12,250 nt of DNA from assembly GCA_017632095.1 (NCBI GenBank), contig JAGBSA010000274.1, positions 1-12,250 of the forward strand, in the 5' to 3' direction. Positions 7,372 through 12,250 of the stretch are shown here, in pieces; within the stretch, counting starts at the first letter, position 1, and each line of letters opens with the position of its first letter. The translations under genes were made by a program, and so were the position numbers. Source of the DNA: Bacteroidales bacterium. GTDB taxonomy: Bacteria; Bacteroidota; Bacteroidia; Bacteroidales; P3. The notes below the pieces were generated by a model that was not told the DNA's origin, did no database searches, and saw only the letters and a list, made by a program, of their open reading frames with translations.

Positions 7372-7752
7372 TTATAAGCCGATGAATGCTGAATAAGCTG
7401 CAGCGTCTTTCAATTCTTCTGCTTCTGCAGGGTTGGTCATTGTGATTTTGATTATCCAACCTTCTCCGTAAGGATCGCTATTGATTGCAGCAGCGTTAGC
7501 TTCCAAATCTTCATTGAATTCTAACACTTCTCCAGAAACTGGCATCATCAAATCAGAAACAGTTTTTACTGCTTCGATTGTTCCAAATACTTCATTTCTT
7601 TCTATTGTTTCGCCAACTGTATCAACGTCAACAAATACAATATCACCTAATTCGTGTTGAGCATAATCTGTAATACCGATATATGCTTCGTCTCCTTCGA
7701 TTCTCAACCATTCGTGGTCTTCTGAATACTTTACGTTTGCAGGAATGTTCAT
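7372..7752 (-). CDS. gcvH: Glycine cleavage system H protein
   Basis: GcvH is the cytoplasmic lipoyl carrier that shuttles the aminomethyl group between the P, T and L proteins of the glycine cleavage complex. At 126 residues it has the usual length. It opens [20 protein letters not shown] and carries [17 protein letters not shown] (26-42). The lipoylated lysine is Lys63 in [10 protein letters not shown], followed by [10 protein letters not shown] and GEGWIIKI. No gcvT or gcvP is present in the window, so the H gene stands apart from the rest of the system, which is common in Bacteroidota. Because GcvH can also serve as a lipoate donor hub, a stand-alone gene need not mean glycine breakdown alone. 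Confidence 0.98.
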   Translation of the reverse strand: MNIPANVKYSEDHEWLRIEGDEAYIGITDYAQHELGDIVFVDVDTVGETIERNEVFGTIEAVKTVSDLMMPVSGEVLEFNEDLEANAAAINSDPYGEGWIIKITMTNPAEAEELKDAAAYSAFIGL

Positions 7753-7804
7753 TTTATTTTCTATTTTAAGTTAAAAAAATCTTTCAAATACTTATTTCAA
7801 ACGC

Positions 7805-7812
7805 CAAAATTA
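7805..7812 (-). promoter_or_regulatory. -7 box of gcvH
   Basis: The coding strand reads TAATTTTG, fitting TAnnTTTG, 52 bases before the gcvH ATG and within the 118-base gap after the protease gene. No clear -33 TTTG is found. Confidence 0.5.
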
Positions 7813-7870
7813 AACATTTTTTACTACAATTAAGACATTGAATCCAAATTATTTTTTCACGATTTCTACT

Positions 7871-10027
7871 TTACTGTTTTACAAATTTGAAATTCAACAT
7901 CTTACCCTTGATATGAAGTTTCAATAAATAAATTCCATTTGGAATCATCTTTACATCAAGAGAATTATTTGGGCTTTCAAATCGCTTAATCTCCCTTCCA
8001 CAAATATCGTGTATTGTTATAAATTCACAATCCGAAGGTATATTTTCCACATACAGCACTCCATTTGTTGGATTTGGAAACATTCTAACATCGGATTCCA
8101 TTCCTATAGACTCTAATCCCACCAATTGCAAGGCTTTCTTCACCGCATTCAAAGCATCAATCTTTCCATATCCCCAATCATAATTAGGCACCTCTCCAGT
8201 AAATGAATCGGTTCGAGAGGTTGTAGTTATGATTTCCTTAACTTGTTCTGGCGTTAGGTTTTTGTTCGCTTGCAACATTAAAGCCACTATTCCAGTAACC
8301 ATTGGCGACGACATTGAGGTTCCTGACAAAGCAACAAACTTATAAGTCCTTGAATTAAACTCTACTGGCGAAAAACCTGAGCGTTCATCTGTTGTATAAG
8401 AAGACAATGCACTAACGACACTAACTCCCGGTGCTGATATTTCTGGCTTAATATATGGACAAAGATTCGGTCCTTTACTCGAAAAAGGTGCGATATTTGA
8501 GTTAGAGTAAGAATTTCTTCTTCCTGAAGTATGAGCAGCGACTGCAATCATACCCCTTCCTATTGCAGGTTCTCCAATAGAGTATTCATCATCACCTTTA
8601 ACAGAATTAACTCCCCTACTAACAAAAGGCATTCCCCAATTACCCACTCCTGTTGTTAAACATGCGACATTCCAAGCATGAACATAACCACATTCTGCAG
8701 TAGATATTAAATTCACCTTATCTAATGAATTATAATTAGACAGCCTAATTTCCCATTCCATTTGCGCTCTTTGCCCATTGCTTCCTTTTACAGCCGATAG
8801 TCTATACACCAAAGAATCCGACTCATTGTAAACAAAAACTCCATTTGTTACTATTTCGCTATCTGTATTGAACATTTCAGTTGAAAAAAGTAATTCTCCA
8901 TACGCAGAATACAATTCAATAGCCGAACTAAATGAGCTAACACTATCTGCAACCATATTTATAGTTTGTCCCCAATAATCATCAGAAGAAGGAACCGGGA
9001 TATTAAACTGTGCTTCGCTCCTCAGGGTATCGTAATTATTGAAATCACATTTAATATGAAAGTCACTTCGTCTGTTATTTCCTGAACTTGATACAAAAAC
9101 TACACTATCCTCAACCGACATATTGTAAACAAATTCATCAAAAAGCGAACTTCCATCCATTGCTCCGAAGTGATAAATTCCCCAACTATTATTCACGACC
9201 AAACGTTTCCCTCTATTCTTCGCCTCATCTCTCATCCAAGAATATGCATCTAAAACATTTGTTTCGTCAATCAACCATGTTGCAAATAAGAATTCAGCTC
9301 CATATGCCACACCTTTGTATCTTGTTCCTGCTCCACCGCCACCTGCAATCCCCGCAACGTGCGTTCCATGCAATCCTATATCATAAATATTATTAGTATC
9401 ACTTTGAGCTGCAAGTAAGTTTTCTTGACCTTCTATATATGCACCGTAATCAAATCCTTCCGGAGGGGCGAATCCGCTCCTGTATTGGTCCCAAGCGGCT
9501 ATAACCCTATATTGATTCATCAAAGTATCATAAAACACTGGGTGAGTATAATCAAAACCCCAATCTGCAATACCTATAATCACACCGCTACCATCATATC
9601 CTTGTTCAAGCCCTTCAACCCCTTGATGAACATAATCAGCGTTCACATCAACCAATGCTTTATCCAAATGAGGACTTCCTATTTTTCTCGCAACATCTAC
9701 CCTTTCAAACAAACCACTATCTAATAATTCTCGAAGAAATTCAACATTAGCTTTAATACATACAATATTACCAGCTCTCGAACTTAATTTACAATCATAT
9801 CTTTGTAGCTCTGCAACATCTTTACCTTGTTTCAATTCTGCCAACAAAGAAATATACTCCTTTCCATCAAGTTCTGTGATAGAGAATCTTTCAGGAAAAA
9901 GTTTCAAGTTAGATTTCACAGTTGTCTTTCCTTTGATAAACGCATTCAATCCACAACCCAATTGTTGAGAATAAAGATTAAATGACATCAAAACAAGCAT
10001 CAAAAATACCAATCCTATTTTTTTCAT
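7871..10027 (-). CDS. Secreted S8 subtilisin-like protease with T9SS C-terminal sorting domain
   Basis: A 718-residue exported serine endopeptidase. From the chosen start: signal peptide 1-20 (MKKIGLVFLMLVLMSFNLYS), N-terminal pro-region to about 120, then the subtilase fold. Catalytic residues are Asp155 (IGIADWGFD), His220 (HGTHVAG) and Ser571 (SGTSMSSP), with oxyanion Asn317 (SSSGNN). A beta-rich insertion of about 170 residues lies between the Asn and Ser regions. The end, from about residue 649 (MFPNPTNG) to the terminal FKFVKQ, is a type A T9SS sorting domain, so the protein should cross the outer membrane and be anchored at or released from the surface. An in-frame ATG at 10108 would add 27 residues before the signal peptide; 10027 is chosen because it opens a normal signal sequence and the extra stretch is strongly self-complementary. 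All catalytic residues are intact; substrate unknown. Confidence 0.93.
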   Translation of the reverse strand: MKKIGLVFLMLVLMSFNLYSQQLGCGLNAFIKGKTTVKSNLKLFPERFSITELDGKEYISLLAELKQGKDVAELQRYDCKLSSRAGNIVCIKANVEFLRELLDSGLFERVDVARKIGSPHLDKALVDVNADYVHQGVEGLEQGYDGSGVIIGIADWGFDYTHPVFYDTLMNQYRVIAAWDQYRSGFAPPEGFDYGAYIEGQENLLAAQSDTNNIYDIGLHGTHVAGIAGGGGAGTRYKGVAYGAEFLFATWLIDETNVLDAYSWMRDEAKNRGKRLVVNNSWGIYHFGAMDGSSLFDEFVYNMSVEDSVVFVSSSGNNRRSDFHIKCDFNNYDTLRSEAQFNIPVPSSDDYWGQTINMVADSVSSFSSAIELYSAYGELLFSTEMFNTDSEIVTNGVFVYNESDSLVYRLSAVKGSNGQRAQMEWEIRLSNYNSLDKVNLISTAECGYVHAWNVACLTTGVGNWGMPFVSRGVNSVKGDDEYSIGEPAIGRGMIAVAAHTSGRRNSYSNSNIAPFSSKGPNLCPYIKPEISAPGVSVVSALSSYTTDERSGFSPVEFNSRTYKFVALSGTSMSSPMVTGIVALMLQANKNLTPEQVKEIITTTSRTDSFTGEVPNYDWGYGKIDALNAVKKALQLVGLESIGMESDVRMFPNPTNGVLYVENIPSDCEFITIHDICGREIKRFESPNNSLDVKMIPNGIYLLKLHIKGKMLNFKFVKQ

Positions 10028-10052
10028 ATCGTTAAAAAGTTTAGTTAAAATA

Positions 10053-10119
10053 GATTCGTTATTTGTAGAATTCTTTCCAAATTCTACTCGGCTAAAACGA
10101 AGTTTCATACTAACGAATC
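10053..10119 (-). promoter_or_regulatory. Base-pairable 5' leader of the protease mRNA
   Basis: A perfect 9-bp inverted repeat (GATTCGTTA 10053-10061; TAACGAATC 10111-10119) encloses a perfect 8-bp hairpin (GTAGAATT 10065-10072; AATTCTAC 10080-10087, loop 7). The outer arm begins near the expected transcript start and the fold ends 25 bases before the ATG at 10027. No known riboswitch is recognised. It may affect mRNA stability or translation. Confidence 0.55.
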
Positions 10120-10131
10120 AAAATATTGATG

Positions 10132-10139
10132 CAAAGATA
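10132..10139 (-). promoter_or_regulatory. -7 box of the protease gene
   Basis: The coding strand reads TATCTTTG, an exact TAnnTTTG, placed after the lipoprotein terminator. It predicts a transcript start near 10125 and a leader of roughly 100 bases before the ATG at 10027. No TTTG at -33. Confidence 0.6.
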
Positions 10140-10165
10140 TATAAAAAGAGAGATTATTATAAAGA

Positions 10166-10199
10166 AAAGCGGTCTGATTTTTTCAAACCAGACCGCTTT
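10166..10199 (-). terminator. Terminator of the lipoprotein gene
   Basis: AAAGCGGTCTG and its exact complement (10166-10176 and 10189-10199) make a GC-rich 11-bp stem with a 12-base loop, followed on the coding strand by TTCTTTATAATAA. It starts 21 bases after the lipoprotein stop. Confidence 0.9.
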
Positions 10200-10220
10200 A
10201 TTACTTTCAAATAAAATTAA

Positions 10221-10646
10221 TTATTTAGAAGTTCTAACTGATTTACATCTTACTACTGCTTGTTGAATACGAGTTTTGTAATCTGCATTTTCGATACATT
10301 CTTTAACAGCAGCTTCTTGAGCTTCTGCATCTTTCAACATAGTAGCGAATTCTTTCATAGCAGCAGCACCATTAGCTTTATTCTTTTGTGCAGCAACTAA
10401 GTTGTCAACAAACTTTTCGAAAGCTTTAACCTTAGCTTCGCATGGGTCTTCTTTCTTTTGAGCAGGTGCTTCGCTCTTTGCTACAGGTGCTTCAACTTGT
10501 TCAGCAGCTGCTTCAGTAGCTACTTCAGTTGGAGTTTCAACTACAGGAGCTTCAACTGCTGTTTCTGTTGTTGTTTCTGTTTTTCCGCCACAAGCTGCCA
10601 TCAATGCAACTACGGCTACGCCTAAAAATAATCTTCTCAATTTCAT
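10221..10646 (-). CDS. Small Ala/Glu-rich lipoprotein of unknown function
   Basis: A 141-residue protein with a lipoprotein signal peptide: MKLRR, hydrophobic core, lipobox MAAC with the lipidated Cys19. Residues 20-66 are a low-complexity linker rich in Thr, Glu, Ala, Val and Pro, suited to spanning cell-wall or surface space. Residues 67-141 form a probable helical domain with three cysteines (69, 117, 134). The residues after Cys19 (GGKTETTTE) do not give the classic Lys-Asp/Glu surface-export signal of Bacteroidetes, so I cannot say whether it faces the periplasm or the outside. It is a single-gene transcription unit with its own promoter and a strong terminator. I do not recognise the family; DNA of the linker is repetitive (GTT/GAA-like triplets), which may make its length variable among strains. 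Confidence 0.85.
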   Translation of the reverse strand: MKLRRLFLGVAVVALMAACGGKTETTTETAVEAPVVETPTEVATEAAAEQVEAPVAKSEAPAQKKEDPCEAKVKAFEKFVDNLVAAQKNKANGAAAMKEFATMLKDAEAQEAAVKECIENADYKTRIQQAVVRCKSVRTSK

Positions 10647-10682
10647 TTTATAAAATGTTTTAGTTAAGTGAATAATTCATCG

Positions 10683-10714
10683 CAAAAATACAAAAAAAAG
10701 AACATCTAATGCAA
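10683..10714 (-). promoter_or_regulatory. Promoter of the lipoprotein gene
   Basis: The coding strand carries TATTTTTG (10683-10690), fitting TAnnTTTG, with TTG (10712-10714) 21 bases upstream. The -7 box is 36 bases before the ATG at 10646. Confidence 0.6.
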
Positions 10715-10784
10715 TATTGTAATATTTTTTTTCAAAAACTTAACACCCCGCAACAAAGATTCACTGATTTACAACAATATAGCG

Positions 10785-11840
10785 CTATATTTTTTTTATC
10801 ATTCTATCTTGCAAATTCACCGATTCTTTATGTATTTGCTCAAAAACATCCTTCACAAAGGATTTATCTAAGCACAATTTCTCTGCTTGTCTCATTCGTT
10901 CTTCGAGCAACTTATTCCATCTATTGATTTGAAGTACTGAAATATTGTTTTGTTTTTTCACTTTCGAAACCTCTGCAACAACTTTCATTCTTTCGGATAA
11001 CATTCTCAAAATTTCAGCATCTATATCATCTATACGTTTTCTCAACATCTCCAAATCACTCTGTGTGTTATTGCTTCCTTCCACAGACAACCGCAAAGAA
11101 TCCAACAACTCTTTCAATCCAGAGGGTGTAAGTTGTTGTTCTGAATCTGTTTTAGCATTTTTAGGAGATGAATGCACCTCCAACATCAAGCCATCATAAC
11201 ATAGATTCATTGCCGTTTGAGCTAACTCCAACACAAGATCTCTTTTACCTGCCATATGACTTGGATCGCAAATCAATTTTACACTTGGCAATAAACGTCT
11301 TAGTTCTATAGCAATTTGCCATAAAGGACTTTGTCTATAAATTCCGTTATCTGCAAGGGAGAAACCTCTATGAACAGCACAAACGCTTTTACAACCGCTT
11401 TTCTGCAAACGTTCAATAGCCCCAATCCATAGCTTAACATCTGGATTCAAAGGGTTCTTAACAAAAATAGGAATATCAGTTCCACTCAAAGCTTCCGCTA
11501 TATCCTGAACTGAAAAAGGGTTGGTCGTAGTCCTTGCTCCAATCCACAGAGCATCAATTCCATAATCCAAACATTTCTCTACATGATATGGACTTGCAAC
11601 TTCAGTACATACCTTTAAAGAATACCTTGACTTAACCTCAGCAAGCCACTCCAAGCCTTTTTCTCCTACGCCTTCGAATGTTGAAGGGCGAGTACGAGGC
11701 TTCCATAAACCCGCTCTAAAAATTAAATCGTCGAAAACGGACAAGGATTCAGCTGTAGTAAGAACTTGTTCTAGTGATTCAGCCGAGCAAGGTCCTGCAA
11801 TAAGCACTTTATTAGTTGCGACAAATCTTGACTGTCCCAT
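10785..11840 (-). CDS. DAHP synthase with C-terminal chorismate mutase domain (bifunctional)
   Basis: The N-terminal part (about 1-250) condenses phosphoenolpyruvate and erythrose-4-phosphate to DAHP, the first shikimate step. The C-terminal part (about 262-351) is an AroQ-type helical chorismate mutase, making prephenate for Phe and Tyr. Visible synthase motifs: IAGPCSAES with metal-ligand Cys18, KPRTRPSTFEG (47-57), GARTTTNP (101-108), CDPSHMAGKR with His195, and LMLEVH with Glu221. Mutase signature: LRKRIDDIDAEILRMLSERM (266-285) and LQINRW (303-308). The same fusion order is known in Prevotella nigrescens, where the mutase domain mediates feedback by prephenate. The N-terminus is a few residues shorter than relatives I recall, but an in-frame TAG directly precedes the ATG, so no extension is possible. 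It overlaps the upstream small ORF by 29 bases. Other aromatic genes are absent from the window. Confidence 0.96.
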   Translation of the reverse strand: MGQSRFVATNKVLIAGPCSAESLEQVLTTAESLSVFDDLIFRAGLWKPRTRPSTFEGVGEKGLEWLAEVKSRYSLKVCTEVASPYHVEKCLDYGIDALWIGARTTTNPFSVQDIAEALSGTDIPIFVKNPLNPDVKLWIGAIERLQKSGCKSVCAVHRGFSLADNGIYRQSPLWQIAIELRRLLPSVKLICDPSHMAGKRDLVLELAQTAMNLCYDGLMLEVHSSPKNAKTDSEQQLTPSGLKELLDSLRLSVEGSNNTQSDLEMLRKRIDDIDAEILRMLSERMKVVAEVSKVKKQNNISVLQINRWNKLLEERMRQAEKLCLDKSFVKDVFEQIHKESVNLQDRMIKKI

Positions 11841-11988
11841 CTAAAGACTTGCTATAAACTTCGTAAAACAAACCTGTTTTATCCTCTGTAACAACAGCAG
11901 ACACCTCTTTCTCCACTTGTTTCAACTCACTATTCAAATCTTCTTCCCAAATATCTAACTGTTTCGAAAAATAGTAAAAATCCATCAT
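11812..11988 (-). CDS. Small acidic ORF overlapping the DAHP synthase start
   Basis: A 58-residue reading frame beginning MMDFYYFSKQLDIWEEDLNS, continuing with a charged, probably helical stretch ELKQVEKEVSAVVTEDK (21-37) and ending GTVKICRN. It has no signal peptide or membrane helix. It lies 85 bases after the sigma-factor stop and its last 29 bases overlap the DAHP synthase gene in another frame, an arrangement typical of translational coupling. I do not recognise the protein. It could be a real small protein, a leader ORF acting on the synthase gene, or chance. No run of Phe, Tyr or Trp codons like a classical attenuation peptide is seen, although FYYF occurs at 4-7. Confidence 0.5.
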   Translation of the reverse strand: MMDFYYFSKQLDIWEEDLNSELKQVEKEVSAVVTEDKTGLFYEVYSKSLDGTVKICRN

Positions 11989-11991
11989 ATT

Positions 11992-12029
11992 GTTCTCTTT
12001 CGTTAAACATCATTTTACAAAAAGAGAAC
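11992..12029. other. Inverted repeat before the small ORF
   Basis: GTTCTCTTT (11992-12000) and AAAGAGAAC (12021-12029) are exact complements, 9 bp with a 20-base loop, ending 3 bases upstream of the ATG at 11988. GAACGTTC (12026-12033) is a further 8-bp palindrome. It may be an operator or a leader hairpin; no T run follows, so a terminator for the sigma gene is unlikely. Confidence 0.5.
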
Positions 12030-12073
12030 GTTCGAATATAAATGATATTGTGCTAAAGATGCGTTTTAATATC

Positions 12074-12250
12074 TTACATCGTCAAAACTATAGACTTTTC
12101 CTCAGCCAATTTTCTCATATTTATTAAAGCATACCTCATTCTTCCAAGTGCTGTATTTATGCTTACTCCGGTTCGTTCAGCAATTTCCTTGAATGACATA
12201 TCAGCATAATGACGCATTACCAAGACTCTGCGTTGCTCATCTGGCAATTG
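12074..12250 (-). CDS. ECF-type sigma factor, C-terminal 58 residues (cut by window edge)
   Basis: The visible part is region 4 of a sigma-70 family factor, which binds the promoter -33 region. It begins QLPDEQRRVLVMRHYADMSF, continues through a helix-turn-helix KEIAERTGVSINTALGRMRYAL (21-42) and ends INMRKLAEEKSIVLTM. Conservation of this region resembles the stand-alone ECF-like sigma factors common in Bacteroidales. The N-terminal regions lie beyond the window, so the group cannot be fixed. Its target genes are unknown. Adjacency to the small ORF and DAHP synthase does not show that it controls them. Confidence 0.92.
   Translation of the reverse strand, partial: QLPDEQRRVLVMRHYADMSFKEIAERTGVSINTALGRMRYALINMRKLAEEKSIVLTM

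Noticed and set aside
9088..9724. Plus-strand open frames opposite the protease gene
   Set aside because: Low-complexity, His/Ser-rich translations antisense to a well-supported coding region; no independent support.
10028..10108. N-terminal 27-residue extension of the protease from the ATG at 10108
   Set aside because: It would place a charged, non-signal stretch before a normal signal peptide, and the DNA is better explained as a structured leader.
10776..10791. Perfect 16-bp palindrome AATATAGCGCTATATT followed by a T run, terminator-like on the plus strand
   Set aside because: It overlaps the last codons and stop of the DAHP synthase gene, the T run lies on the plus strand where no gene ends, and on the coding strand no U-tract follows. 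A/T-rich with no proper loop; treated as coincidence.

Overview
The window looks like chromosomal DNA of a low-GC Bacteroidota, most likely an uncultured Bacteroidales. Four things point there: promoter -7 boxes fitting TAnnTTTG, an S8 protease ending in a type IX secretion (T9SS) sorting domain, a DAHP synthase fused to a C-terminal chorismate mutase (the arrangement known from Prevotella and Bacteroides), and PNPase and S15 sequences of Bacteroides character. All convincing genes lie on the minus strand, so transcription runs from high to low coordinates. I see no insertion sequence, phage gene, tRNA, rRNA or CRISPR array.

In the direction of transcription: (i) 12250-10785 holds the C-terminal end of an ECF-type sigma factor, a 58-codon unknown ORF and a DAHP synthase/chorismate mutase. 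(ii) 10714-10166 is a single-gene unit with promoter, small Ala/Glu-rich lipoprotein and strong terminator. (iii) 10139-7871 is a secreted subtilisin-like protease with its own -7 box and an unusually base-pairable leader. (iv) 7812-6910 is gcvH, a strong terminator hairpin, then a VanZ-family membrane protein with no promoter of its own. (v) 6889-4141 is rpsO, terminator, pnp, terminator, the conserved S15-PNPase pair. (vi) 4110-3872 is a gene-free gap with a 21-bp-phased array of palindromic cores, upstream of a TlpA-like thioredoxin-fold protein (3871-2672). (vii) 2595-1 is a probable operon: small two-helix membrane protein, Mpv17/PMP22-like membrane protein, beta-barrel outer-membrane protein, and dapF, which runs off the left edge.

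Most content is housekeeping: lysine/peptidoglycan precursor (dapF), translation and RNA decay (rpsO, pnp), one-carbon metabolism (gcvH) and aromatic amino acids (DAHP synthase). The less ordinary parts are the bacterial Mpv17-like protein between envelope genes, the phased repeat array at 3988-4094, the structured protease leader, the gcvH-VanZ terminator placement, and the overlapping small ORF before the DAHP synthase. I found no clear new multi-gene system. The phased array and the Mpv17-like gene with its neighbours are the best leads.
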